A stretch of DNA of 64,000 nucleotides from Ptiloglossa arizonensis (taxonomy: Eukaryota; Arthropoda; Insecta; Hymenoptera; Colletidae). The stretch is taken from assembly GCF_051014685.1 (NCBI RefSeq), contig NC_135055.1, positions 6,188,001-6,252,000 of the forward strand. The letters run 5' to 3'. Below the pieces are notes generated by a model. The model saw only the letters and a list, made by a program, of their open reading frames with translations. It searched no databases and had not been told where the DNA came from. A program made the translations under genes and the position numbers. Shown one piece after another: positions 37,468-49,385 of the stretch. The stretch's first letter is position 1. Every line of letters begins with the position of its first letter.

Positions 37468-37696
37468 GAGGTTAGATTTCAGCAACGATTTAAATTTCGA
37501 GGTTAGATTTCAGCAACGATTTAAATTTCGAGGTTAGATTTCAGCAACGATTTAAATTTCGAGGTTAGATTTCAGCAACGATTTAAATTTCGAGGTTAGA
37601 TTTCAGCAACGATTTAAATTTCGAGGTTAGATTTCAGCAACGATTTAAATTTCGAGGTTAGATTTCAGCAACGATTTAAATTTCGAGGTTAGATTC
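37468..37696. repeat. 31-bp minisatellite, seven perfect copies plus a partial
   Basis: GAGGTTAGATTTCAGCAACG followed by ATTTAAATTTC repeats from 37468 with a 31-bp period and no visible changes between copies. Confidence 0.95.
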
Positions 37697-37968
37697 CCCG
37701 GAAGATTTCTTTTGCACTCCTATACTCTGCGTGCAACTTGTCTTTACCCAATACAAGAGTTACTAGTTTGTTCGATAAGTTTTCTCAGTTTTTCCATTCT
37801 AAAAAAATACTACGACACTTAAACTTTGAACAATTGTAAATATACGAATGAGTCGACGGATGTCACACATGTACATCAAACAGTAGTATCGTCTTTCGAA
37901 AAATAAAACAACGAACCTAATAGCCCCATTTATCAAACGACAAAACTTATCGAGCCACCTATTATATA

Positions 37969-37998
37969 CAGTGGATCAAAAAAGTATTCGTACACTAT
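37969..37998 (+). mobile_element. Tc1-like terminal inverted repeat remnant
   Basis: TA followed by CAGTGGATCAAAAAAGTATT and CGTACACTA resembles the ends of Tc1/mariner elements, which insert at TA and often start CAGTG. No matching inverted end or transposase frame was found downstream, so this is a broken or solo end at best. Confidence 0.4.
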
Positions 37999-38186
37999 AT
38001 TGTAAGGAAATTCCCCTAATCTACAAGTCCGATTTTAATCAAAGTTCGTACGCATGTAAAGTATACTGGGCTGCTTATAATATAATATTTTTACCGAGAA
38101 AAAATCTCCTCGAAAGGATAAAATCGACAAGTTGAAATCAGGCTTTACAGTACTACTTTTTCTTCGTAATAGTTCGTAAAAACATA

Positions 38187-38287
38187 AATACAATTTCAAT
38201 ACAATTTCAATACAATTTCAATACAATTTCAATACAATTTCAATACAATTTCAATATAATTTCAATACAATTTCAAATACAATTTCG
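38187..38287. repeat. 11-bp AATACAATTTC tandem repeat, about nine copies
   Basis: Nearly perfect head-to-tail AATACAATTTC units; two copies near the right end carry a substitution or extra base. Confidence 0.9.
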
Positions 38288-38544
38288 TAATAGTGCGAAA
38301 CGGTGCAAAACTTATTGATTATAAGCCACATTCGATCGCCGAACAGCATCGAAAAGGTACTCGGTACCTCGTCAAGACGTTGTGCATTGAAATTCAAGTG
38401 AAATTCACGACTCTTGCGCAATTCCACGACCCCGAGAGCAGCACCAGCACTCACTGGTACCTATCGTTCCAATCTTCGCGGTCCCTCGACCATTTAAATT
38501 CGTTTAGCCAACATTGTTACCGATGGAAAAAGCTCCAGTAACGT

Positions 38545-38765
38545 GGTTAACGCTAGAACTACCGACAAATTTCGGAATATGAAGCTATCTCATACGTATA
38601 TAAAAAAAAAAAGAAAAAACAATCGACGAGGAAAAAGAGGAATTTATAAAATTGATCCTGTTTAAAAATCATAACGTCTCCAGAAAACATGCTATGGAAT
38701 TTAAAGTAAATTTCACTACGAAAGCAGTTGGAACCAGTGATTTTGACCGGTTGGTAAATTTAGTG
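38545..38765 (+). mobile_element. Dispersed repeat copy 2 (related copy near 25.25 kb)
   Basis: Begins GGTTAACGCTAGAACTACC and ends near GGTAAATTTAGTGTTGAG, the same order of blocks as 25245-25500. The TTAA next to a CGCTAGAA-type start recalls piggyBac ends. Divergence from copy 1 looks high (about 25-30 percent). Confidence 0.5.
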
Positions 38766-39497
38766 TTGAGCAGCGCGCGATTTCGCGAATAAAAAAGCAA
38801 GGCTCGGTGTGGAGCGAGCATAAGACGAGAGATGGTCGGCCAACCGCAAACCTGGACTCTCTCTTCTTAATTATCGGCCACGTCGCCGCGAGCGTCCCCT
38901 TCTGATCATGTCCTCGGGGTCCCTTCACGGGCGCGCACTTGCGTTTAATTGCTCCTCAAGGACAGAGGAACGAAGGAAGCCACGTTGTGCCCATACGATC
39001 GACGGATCGATCGATCACAGATCGATCTCTCCTTATCTTTTTTTCTTCTCTCGCCCACGAGTTCAGCGGGGGGCTAATGGTGAAATTAGAGGCTCCGTTT
39101 ATTTTCCTGTAATTACCGTGCTCGATACACCATTCTCCTCCTCCTCCTAGCCCCCCTCAACCGTCACGGGATTTCCATTAAACTTAACAAACACGTACGC
39201 GTGCCCGATGCAGCAATAAATTTCAATTAACCACCGGAGGGGGGAGAAAGGATGACCGTGTCGTCTTTTGATACAATTAAAATACAGTTAGCCGCTGACG
39301 GCCGAGCGTTTTCTTTAAATTGCCCCGAGGGCGGTCGAACTCTCGTGGTTTCGGGAACTCTTGACCAGGAAACAGGAAAACTACAGTTTTCTAAAGAGTG
39401 CGGTCTGGATCGAGCACTCTTGGCCGTAGACCAATTTAGGGGAACTTGGAGATTTTTGCACAATAGACCAATTTTGGGCTACTTGGAGATTTTAACA
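38766..39497. other. Moderate-GC flank left of the long inverted repeat
   Basis: Contains an ATG-initiated 83-codon frame (39252-39503) of unknown nature that reads into the inverted-repeat border. No domain recognised. Confidence 0.25.
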
Positions 39498-40535
39498 ATT
39501 TGAGTGCTCTGGATGGTGTCCACATATGCGTCCAGCGAAAGTTATTGGACTGTGGACACGTATACGACGCGTGAAAAACACGTAATGTTTGAAAATAACT
39601 GTAAAAGGAATTACAATTGTAACTTTGTTGCGCCTTGAACTTTCAATCGTAAAAATTCACGCTGGCGAAAACGTATACTGTCTTCAGTGATCGTAACTGC
39701 TGGATTAGGGCTGAAAGGGTTGCAGATCGTAGAAATCGGGGTCTTTTTTGGAAAATAGATCCATTCTTGGTGGATATACTCAGATTTTTGTGAAAAATGG
39801 TCATCGAAAGTAGACGAAAGAATTATTTTCAACAACCTTGAATGACCTTTAAATAAGAGTCTCTAGAACTTTTGGAGTCTTTCATTAAAATGCAAGTAAA
39901 ATAATACGGTTATATTAAAAAAAAAATAAGATTCGTGCACTTCTCTCAACAAATAGACTAACCCTTCATCGATACAAAGTTGTTTAAACCTACCTCCCCC
40001 CGACATAGTTTTTCCGAACGTGGTCGTTGAACGTGTATCATTTTCAACGATTTGGAATGATTTTTAATCATCAGTCTTTACAAGTGTCTTAAAACATAGA
40101 TATTTTTCCATCGATAGAATGAATATTTTTTATATTTATATCGTATGTAACAATCGAGGGGGCAAATGTCCCTCTTCACTTGTGAAGCAATTAAAAATTA
40201 TTTTCGAGCGTCTATCAAACGTGAACAAAATTTATAAATACGTCGTACAAAAATAATCGATCGCAAATCTTTCCCATTGAGGTACAAAAATTCTGCCCTT
40301 CGCCCCCCTACTTCAAAGTTCAGATTGCACCATTCGAACACACACGGTCCTCGAGGCTTCGCGAAACACGAAGAGCCTAACGTCGATTTAAAATTATTTT
40401 CGTGCAATTAAAAATTACTTTCGTGCTTCTACCGAACGTGAACAAAATTTAAAAGTACATTGTACAAAAATAATCGATCACAAATCTTTCCCTTCGAGAT
40501 TCAAAAATTCTGCTCCCTCCCCTACTTCAAACTTC
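39498..40535 (+). repeat. Left arm of a long inverted repeat (about 1.04 kb)
   Basis: From TTGAGTGCTCTGG to the edge of the CT-rich array, this arm is the reverse complement of 43320-44375. Shared blocks in inverted order include GTATGTAACAATCGAGGG, GAAGCAATTAAAAATTATTT, ACAAAAATAATCGATCGCAA, GGTCCTCGAGGCTTCGCGAA and AACGTGAACAAAATTT. By eye, identity is about 90 percent in the inner half and lower outward. Confidence 0.85.
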
Positions 40536-41310
40536 AGATTGCACCACTGCTTCGAAAGGTTCTCATCTTTCCCTTCAGGATACAAAAATTCTCCCCCCAC
40601 CCCTCTATTTCAAATTTCAGATTGCACCACTGCTTCGAAAGGTTCTCATCTTTCCCCTCAGAATACAAAAATTCTCCCCCCACCCCTCTATTTCAAATTT
40701 TAGATTGCACCACTGCTTCGAAAGGTTCTCATCTTTCCCCACAGGATACAAAAATTCCCCCCCCCCCCCCCCGGCCTCTCTATTTCAAATTTCAGATTGC
40801 ACCACTGCTTCGAAAGGTTCTCATCTTTCCCCCAGGATACAAAAATTCTCCCCCCCCCCTGTCTATTTATTTCAAATTGCACCACGGCTTCGAAAGGTTC
40901 TCATCTTTCCCCTCAGGATACAAAAATTCTTCCCCCACCTCTCTATTTCAAATTTCAAATTGCACCACTGCTTCGAAAGGTTCTCATCTTTCCCTCCAGG
41001 ATACAAAAATTCTCCCCCCACCTCTCTATTTCAAATTTCAAATTGCACCACTTCGAAAGGTTCTCATCTTTCCCTTCAGGACATAAAAATTCTTCCCCCA
41101 CCTCTCTATTTCAAATTTCAAATTGCACCACTGCTTCGAAAGGTTCTCATCTTTCCCCTCAGGACATAAAAATTCTCCCCCCACCCCTATATTTCAAATT
41201 TCGGATTGCACCATTGCTTCGAAAGGTTCTCATCTTTCCCCTCAGGATACAAAAATTCTCCCCCCACCCCTCTATTTCAAATTTCAGATTGCACCAGTGC
41301 TTCGGAGGCA
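40536..41310 (+). repeat. CT-rich tandem array of an 83-bp unit, about nine to ten copies
   Basis: TTGCACCACTGCTTCGAAAG, then a TTCTCATCTTTCCC segment, a TACAAAAATTCT segment and a C-rich run, repeats about every 80-92 bp from 40538 to 41310. One unit has 16 consecutive C (40757-40772); another has lost part of CTGCTTCG near 41045. Frames are open in all three phases because the unit has few stops; none is a gene. The unit derives from the inner end of the inverted-repeat arm. Confidence 0.9.
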
Positions 41311-41379
41311 CACGAAGACTGTTCGATACGAAGTTCATCGAGACTCGGTGAATTGAGAAAAGCCTGAAGTCGATTTTTC

Positions 41380-41990
41380 CAAAGCGCGGGTAACCTTCGA
41401 ATAGATTCGACGGTATAAAATCGTTGTTCCGGCTCGCGGGTACTTTCGCGGCCGTTTACCGGGGGCTAGCATGCCGAGCAGCCATATGTTAGGGAGTCGG
41501 GATCAAGAACCACTATCCAGCATCGATAACGTCCTCGCATTCCTGAAACGTGTCGCAGAAACGCGGAGAAAAAGTCGCGGCAGCACGCGATAACGGTTGC
41601 TGGGATCTTCGTCGTGTCACTAGGTCGCAATACACATTTTCTAGCGGCATTTTCTGGCCCCGCTCGGCGAGTTCTAAGGTGGGAGAAGGGGGAGGGTCTC
41701 GCGGACGGGGGGAGGGGGGACGTCGGTGGAAACGGAATGATAATAAATACGACGAACAACATTTCCCAGCGGGGATATTAATTTGTCCCCCCGGTGCTGA
41801 CTCGACCGGGAACAAAAAGGGGATTCACATGAGACGCGATATTAAACCGAAGTTCGCCGTCTTTTTGCGATGGCCGCGGGCGCGCGAGGCATCGAAGACG
41901 CCACGTTGCCACGCTAAAATATTTCCTTGGCACGCCGAATGTGGAGAGAAAGAAAAAAAAAAAGAAAAGAATAAAAATGAAATTACATAT
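41380..41990. other. GC-rich block with G-tracts in the inverted-repeat spacer
   Basis: CpG-rich DNA with several G runs of 3-6 bases at 41679-41727, fitting a G-quadruplex pattern on the plus strand. A 155-codon frame (41550-42017) has no domain. Confidence 0.4.
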
Positions 41991-42002
41991 TTCACGGTGA
42001 GT

Positions 42003-42600
42003 GATGATCGGTCTTGAAGAAGCTACTTCTTATTAACGTTTCGACTCGTTGGAATAATCAAAAATTAACAAACCTGTAAACATCAAATTCCAAATTAGAG
42101 AAAAATAATGAGAGTAGAAAGCAGTAATACCAGATCGGAAAAGAAGTTAGAAAATAGAATTTGAGTATAATCCAGTGGAAACTAGTGCAACCGAGGCGAG
42201 TGTGAAACAACATTCGAAGTTGTGTCTCTTTGGGGTACCGGACGCGCCCACTTCTCTATTCAAAAGTTGTGTTTTTTAAATAAGTTTATCAGAATATTTC
42301 TCTTACAAAATTTCGACAAAAAGTATTAAACGAATTATTAAGCGAGCGATGATCGGTCTTGAAGAAGCTACTTCTTATCAACGTTTCGACTCGTTGGAAT
42401 AATCAGAAATTAACAAACCTGTAAACATCAAATTCCAAATTAGAGAAAAATAATGAGAGTAGAAAGCAGTAATACCAGATCGGAAAAGAAGTTAGAAAAT
42501 AGAATTTGAGTATAATCTAGTGGAAACCAGTGCAAAACATTCAAAGTTGTGTTCCTTTTGGGGTAGCAGATGCCCTGTATTCAAATGTTGTATTTTTTAA
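42003..42600. repeat. Two-copy tandem duplication, period 345 bp
   Basis: GATGATCGGTCTTGAAGAAG starts at 42003 and 42348; about 200 bp after each start are nearly identical, then the copies diverge. Confidence 0.85.
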
Positions 42601-42795
42601 CCAAGTTTATCACAGCACGGTCCTCGTACGAAATTTGGAGAAAAAATATTCAATGAAAATAAACGTTTAGAATCTTCCTCAATCTCTCGAGTACATGTGT
42701 CATTGATTCGTGTGGTCTTTGAGTCACGTACAGACGCCTACTGTTAGTTATCGATGAAATCATTCGTTCCCGGTAGACGTTAAAATCTGCGAACA

Positions 42796-42816
42796 GGGGG
42801 GGGGGGGGGGGGGAGG
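42796..42816 (+). repeat. Poly-G tract
   Basis: Seventeen G, then A and four G. It is a likely replication and sequencing slippage site and may be mis-sized in an assembly. Confidence 0.8.
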
Positions 42817-43319
42817 GGCCCAGTCCGCGCAATTAAAGCCGCGGCTCGGATTTATCATCGCGCGGCCAATTAAAAAGTGGGAAACGAGAAAACAGTTCCG
42901 TTCCGTTCTGTAAAGCCGCATTGGCCCAGTAAGGATCCTCGCGCAACATTCGGCTGTAAAATCACCATCCGTTCCGTGTACTGTCTCTCTCGCCTCGTGC
43001 ACTCAAATCCCCGGATTTATCGCGGCTTTCAGCGAGCCGAGTTCGCCGTGGCAAGCCTCCGGAACGAGCGACCGAGCCTCGAATCCGCGCCGATATATTC
43101 GCGAGTTTGAGATTCGACGGTCCTCTGAAATACGAGGCATCGTGAACTGGACACGATCCAAGCCTGCTTTTGTCCCGTCTACAACGATTCCTTCTCGCAT
43201 ATCGTCGCACAAAACGGAGCAGTTCCGTTGGAAACCTTCCTGTAACCCTTTGAGCCCTGAACACTCTCGCTCGAAGCAATCCGCATTGACGGGACGCGTT
43301 TGAAACTTGAAACAGAGGG

Positions 43320-44375
43320 ACCGAGGGGGGCATCAATTTCGTACCTCGAAGGAAAAGATTTGTGATCGATTATTTTTGCACGATGTATCTTAAAATTTTG
43401 TTCACGTTCGGTAGATGCACGAAAGTAATTTTTAATTACTCAAAAATAATTTTAAATCGACGTCAGACTTTTCGTGTTTCGCGAAGCCTCGAGGACCGTG
43501 TGCGTTCGAAGCAGTGGTGCAATCTGAAATTTGAAGTAAAGGGTGGGGGGCATAGAAATTTTGTACCTTGAAGAGAAAGATTTGCGATCGATTATTTTTG
43601 TACGACGTATCTTAAAATTTTGTTCACGTTCGGTAGACGTTCGAAAATAATTTTTAATTGCTTCACAAGGGAAGAAGGACATTTGCTCCCTCGATTGTTA
43701 CATACGATGTAAATATAAAAAATATTCACTCTATCGATGGAAAAATATGTGTGTTTTAAGACACTTATAAAGACTGATGATTAAAAATCATTCCGGATCG
43801 TTGAAAATGATACACTTTTAACGACCACGTTTGGAAAAACTATGTCGGGAGGAAGGGGGTTCAAAGAACTTTGTATCTGTGAAGGGTTAGTCTATTTGTT
43901 GAGAAAAGGGCGCGAATCTTATTTTTTTTTAAATGCAACCGTATTATTTTACTTGACTTTTAATGGAGGACTCCAAAAGTTCTAGAGACTTTTGTTCAAA
44001 GATCACTCAAGGTCGTTGAAAACAATTCTTTCGTCTACCTTCGATGACCATTTTTAAAAAAAATCTGAGTTGATCTATTTTCCAAGGCAGAAGCCCCAAT
44101 TTCTACGATCTTTAACCCTTTAAGCCCTAGTCTGGCGGTTACGATCGCGGGGGACAAAATTTCTTTTTGCCAGCGTGAATTTTTACGATTGAACGTACAG
44201 TTGTAATTATAATTCGTTTACTCCGAATTAAATAATACGAGAAAGTTATTTTCGAAGATATGTGAGATGTATACAAGTCCGCACCAATAATTTTCCCTGG
44301 ACGCATATATACGTCCATAGACCACTCTGATAGTTTTCTCTAAACGTGTATATGGATCTATAGCACTCAAAAGTT
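43320..44375 (-). repeat. Right arm of the long inverted repeat
   Basis: Reverse complement of 39498-40535. It ends outward at AGCACTCAAAAG, the mirror of TTTGAGTGCT at the left border. A near-palindrome TGGACGCATATATACGTCCA lies at about 44309-44328, close to the outer end. Confidence 0.85.
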
Positions 44376-46385
44376 TGAAAACGTAGACGATTTGATGGAT
44401 CGAAGTGAAGTAATTTTCCCAAATTTTCTTGGAAATTTACACATTTTGCAAGTTGTTCTGTTTGTAGATAGATTAGAAGAGGTCAGGTAGTTGAATCATA
44501 ACGACAACAAATTTTTTACAAATTTTATTTCGGTAATTAACGATACGGAGTTTAATTTTGTACACAATTTAAAATAACGCGTAAAAATGTAATAAGACAA
44601 AAATATAATACATTATGAAGAAAGTTTTATGCACATAGATAATATTTGTTTCCAGTGTGTTGTGTGCTTCGTTTAACTGTGTCGCGGTCAGAAAAGCAAA
44701 AGAATCTATTTCCTTGGGGCATAGATATTGAAACAAGGATGTACCGTGTACATTTTTATAATTAGAACAAAATGAACTGGCTTCTGAAGGCTACCAAGAA
44801 GCTACTCCCACCATATCGCTTCGCCACGCCCTCCGTTCCCTTTCACCTCTTTGTGCAGGGTGGGGGAAGTGGCCTCGAACGGTCAAATAATTTCGGTCAG
44901 ACGATTTGCAACCTTAAAATACGTGAAATAATTCTGGTCAGTGTTGCAACTATAGAAAAATAAAATCGAAGATCTCTAAGCGCCGACATATTAATCTTCC
45001 GTGATTTTGCAGATTGTCTATAAACTGCCTCAACAACGACTGGGATAATTCAGGGTCATCGGTATCATTTTACGCAATGGTAGAACTTCGTTTGTTGCGT
45101 ACAAAACCAGCAATTTCATGAATCACGAGATTGGTAGCGCGAAAAAAAGATGAAAGTGCTTCTCAACGAGACACGCGGTTTCGTAATACCGTCGACGCTG
45201 GAAGAGTAAACGGGGAGAAAAAAGAAGGAAGTCACGATTAAAACGAGCCACCATTGTTTGTCACGGACAGTGATCTCGATTGTCGCCAGACTATACGCAC
45301 GTGCGTATCCACTTTGCAAGACATGGAAAACAATAGTCTAATACGAATAGACGCGACCTTCTCGTGGAAGGTTGGACAGACCTCGAGCAGAAGAAGGTGG
45401 ACAATAGAATCCGATTGCTAAATCGAGTTTCCTTCGCCAATCAAGGTCCCCGTTACTTTTCCTAAACTCGGGGAACGATGGTAGCTGCAAAAGTATTTAA
45501 AAAAAATCTTTTCAATATATACCGAACGGAAAAGAAATTTGAAAATAGATCTTTCCCTTCGAGGTAAAAAAATGTCTCCTCCTTCGTCCACTATTTGAAA
45601 TTTCGTCCAATTCGACCGATATGTTTCAGGTAGGGGTATCAAGTGGAGGGACCAGACCATACGTAGGAACGAATCCGTGTCACAGAGTGTACATCGCGCT
45701 CGTTCCCGGCGCGACTTCCTTTTTCATTCCCCGCACGGGCACTCTTATAACGAGCCGCAATTAACGAGGCCAGTCCGACCAGCAATTTCGAGTATTCGTG
45801 TAACGCGCGGTGCGACGGGACCATGGGGAGGGAGGTGGTGGGGTGATGGTGGGGAAGGGTCGTCTAAGTCATCCCAGTGGCGTGGTAAATTCCGGTTCGG
45901 CTAATCGGCTACGTGCATCCCCCGTCGTTGGCCCCTGACGCATCCGAAATGAGCCTGGTCCCCCGCAGAGGGTCCGATCCCATGTATTTTAAGCGTATGC
46001 AAAGCCCCCGGGACCGAGATTGCCTTCGCGATTTATGCTCTAATATAAGACCCGATTCCGTGCGATACAATTACGCCGGTAATGGCGACGCGGGGATGAA
46101 TGGTTCATCTTTCGTTGCGTCGCGGCCGGGAGACTCGTCGTACAACGTTGCAAGTGAAAATTAGCTGCGAGGGAAGATTGATTCGATCGGGGCTTATTGG
46201 ACGTTTGTTGCGCCCCCCTTGTGTTTTTGTTCGCGTTGTCGCGACGCTGAAATTGAATCTGTTGCGAAAGAAAATGAATGGAGATCGTTTGGCACTGTGG
46301 CGGAGACTTCCCTGATGTCGAGCCGTGTTCAGCTTCGAGGCACGTGAGTTCCTTAAATTATCTATCTTGAGTGGAAAGAGCAACA
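44376..46385. other. No gene seen
   Basis: AT-rich DNA, then a GC-richer patch at 45660-46300 with G-tracts at 45820-45862. Frames such as 45913-46164 (plus) are unrecognised. Confidence 0.3.
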
Positions 46386-46389
46386 CCAG

Positions 46390-47200
46390 ATACGGATTGG
46401 GAATACTCTAAGTCTACCCGATAGTGTGCACTAGATGCGACCAGTGAATTCTCTAGGAAGGATAAACCTGGGACTATCTAGTCCATGGTGTAGAACTGTG
46501 TTCAACTTGGAAGAACTTGGGTTCTTGAGACTACCTTCAGACTTTAATAGAAGCAGCAAAAGTAAGTCCAGGTTAAGAACAGTCTAAGTCTCCCTAATAG
46601 TGTACACAAGATGTAATCTAATTCATCTTCTAGGAGAGACAAGCCTGGGACTATCTGGTCCATGGTGTAGAACTGTGTTCAACTTACAAGAACTTGGGTT
46701 CTTGAGACTACCTTCAGACTTTAATAGAAGCAGCAAAAGTAAGTCCAGGTTAAGAACAACCTAAGTCTCCCTAATAGTGTATACAACTTGTAACTAAATA
46801 TCCTCTGGGAGAGGTAAATCCCTGTCATTTACAGTGTTGAGCAATCCATTCAACTTGGGGAACATGACTATCTCTGTCTTCATTAGAAACTCCACAAGTG
46901 TACTTGGTTTAGGAACGGTCCAAATCTGCCTAATGGTACCCACAACATGTTCCCTGGTGTCATCCTCTAGCAGAGGTAAGTTTATTGAAACTCCACAAGT
47001 GTACTTGGTTTAGGAACGGTCCAAATCTGCCTAATGGTACCCACAACATGTTCCCTGGTGTCATCCTCTAGCAGAGGTAAGTTTATTGAAACTCCACAAG
47101 TATACTTGGTTTAGGAACGGTCCAAATCTCCCTAATGGTACCCACAACTTGTTCCCTGATGTCATCCTCTGGCAGAGGTAAGTTTATCGAAACTCCAAAT
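46390..47200. repeat. Compound tandem array, 177-bp then 101-bp units
   Basis: CCTGGGACTATCT recurs at 46467 and 46644 (177 bp). GAAACTCCA(C)AA recurs at 46886, 46987, 47088 and 47189 (exactly 101 bp). Both parts share AATCTCCCTAATGGT-like and CCTCTAGCAGAGGTAA-like segments, so the two unit types appear related. Each 101-bp unit holds GCAGAGGTAAGTTT, a splice-donor-like motif. Confidence 0.85.
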
Positions 47201-48130
47201 TAGTTGAAATCTACTGATTTGGTAGATCTCTCGCATCAACAGAGCTCTAACACCCAGACAGTTCCACGCGTTCCTAGAATCGATCCCTACCATGTACGTG
47301 ACAAAATGCACTTTCCCTAACCCAGACCGATCAGAATCCCGCGTTGCCCCGAATAGGCGTGTACCACGTGTCCCCGGACCCCGCGTCAGAGGTGCACATT
47401 GCCCTAGAGCCAAACTTCCTGGAACACTAAATTTGTCATAACGAGAAATTGAACGAGCGCTCTTGCATCAGATCCACCGACCGGTTTGTCAACCCAATAC
47501 ACACCTCCGAACACGAGGCTTAAGAAGAGGAATTCGATGGCATGGACGGTGCATCCGATAGACCACTACGTCCACCAATGGATCCTTTTCTCTTCAACCC
47601 GGTACAAATTGCCTCGCATGAGAAATTTGAGCAAATCCCGTCGCTTGAGGAACGATCCTCCAGCGCTGTCGGATCAAGGAGAAAAATGAATCGACCCGTA
47701 CCGGCTGAGCGTGATTCCTCTTACACCGTCACGACGCGTCTAATCTTCACTGGATGTCTTCGATCATCCCGTGGTACCCTCTAATCCGACCTATTACACG
47801 GAACCGTTCAACGAACCGTCGGTTCGATAACGCAATGACAAAATACCGCGACGTATCGTGCGTGCAACAATGGGGGAGTGGATGGAGGGTGGGGTGGGGG
47901 GACAAGTGTACCTCTACTCGCGTCGATCGCGTGACGTCGCGGCGTCGAACGGAACGGAGTCCACGGTAAAAAGAAAGCGATCGTCGACGCAAGGTGAAAT
48001 TCCATTTTCAACGAGGGAGCCCGGGCCCCGAGGGAACAATGGAATTAACGCGTCGGTCCACGCGGCGCTGCAACTGTACCGTGAATAGAAAATGCATCCT
48101 CTGAGGCGCACTTCAATCTTTTTTATCCTC
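47201..48130. other. CpG-rich block, no gene seen
   Basis: CpG-dense DNA with a G-tract cluster at about 47870-47902. Overlapping short frames only. Confidence 0.3.
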
Positions 48131-48160
48131 TGTGTGCGTGTGCGTGTGTGTGTGTGCGTG
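48131..48160. repeat. GT-rich dinucleotide repeat
   Basis: A TGTG/TGCG alternating run of about 30 bp, potential Z-DNA. Confidence 0.8.
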
Positions 48161-48229
48161 CAGCGTGTCCATTCAACCCGTTCACTGATCGGTGCACCAC
48201 GTGTAGCGCATGATTTTTTCTTTTCTTTT

Positions 48230-48392
48230 TTTTTTGAGCACTTAACGTGTAGGACTGATATCCTGAAATTTTTTTGAGCACTTAACGTGTAGGACTGATA
48301 TCCTGAAATTTTTTTGAGCACTTAACATGTAGGACTGATATCCTGAAATTTTGTTGAGCACTTAACGTGTAGGACTGATATCCTGAAATATT
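48230..48392. repeat. 40-bp tandem repeat, four copies
   Basis: GAGCACTTAACGTGTAGGAC starts at 48236, 48276, 48316 and 48356, exactly 40 bp apart, with one or two changes. Confidence 0.93.
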
Positions 48393-48639
48393 TGGAGGAA
48401 GACACATAGTAACGGTATGTATCCTTTGTATTTTTGGATTGCTACTTGTTTAATGGAACTATAATTATTCCAAATAGAATTATTGTTCGAAGAGTCGAGT
48501 CCTTTAAATATTCTCGTTGAGATCGTGAATTATATTTTCTCATAGAGATCCTAATTCAGATTAAAGTTACCTATTTTTTATTCGTTTTTCGAGGTTGTTA
48601 TCAAGGTGACAATTTTTGCCGATCTTTCACGATCGTATT

Positions 48640-49385
48640 CATTCACGATCAAAATATACTTCAGTGCTTTGGACCTGTAAAAATATTATTTTTTAATCTT
48701 GATGATTTAAAGTAAGATCAGAAGCATTCTAAGTAAATCAAAATTTCGTACTCAAAGCTTCTACACGAATAACTGATCATACATTAGTGATCAAAGTATT
48801 TTTCAGTGTTTTGGACTTCTAAAAATATTATTTTCCCATCTTGATGGCCTAAAATAAGATCAGAAGCATTCTAAATTAATCAAAATTTTGTACTCAATGT
48901 ACCAAAAAGCTTCTACACGAATAACTGATCATTCATTCGTAAAGAAAGTATTTTTCAGTGCTTTGGACCTCTAGAAATATTATTTTCTCATCTTAATAGC
49001 CTAAAATAAGATCAGAAGCATTCTAAATAAATCAAAATTTTGTACTCAATGTACCAAAAAGCTTCTACACGAATAACTGATCATTCATTCGTAAAGAAAG
49101 TATTTTTCAGTGCTTTGGACCTCTAGAAATATTATTTTCTCATCTTAATGGCCTAAAATAAGATCAGAAGCATTCTAAATAAATCAAAATTTTGTACTCA
49201 ATGTACCAAAATTTCTACACGAATAACTGATCATTCATTCGTAAAGAAAGTATTTTTCAGTGCTTTGGACCTCTAGAAATATTATTTTCTCATCTTAATG
49301 GCCTAAAATAAGATCAGAAGCATTCTAAATAAATCAAAATTTTGTACTCAATGTATAAAAAAGTTTCCATACGAATAACTTCTTT
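48640..49385. repeat. 150-bp tandem array, five copies
   Basis: TCAGTG(C/T)TTTGGAC starts at 48661, 48803, 48955, 49107 and 49257; periods 142, 152, 152 and 150. The inner copies are nearly identical; the outer ones are diverged. Confidence 0.9.

Noticed and set aside
40460..41351. Three long overlapping plus-strand frames (up to 208 codons)
   Set aside because: All are readings of the CT-rich 83-bp array; the frames stay open because the unit lacks stops in every phase.
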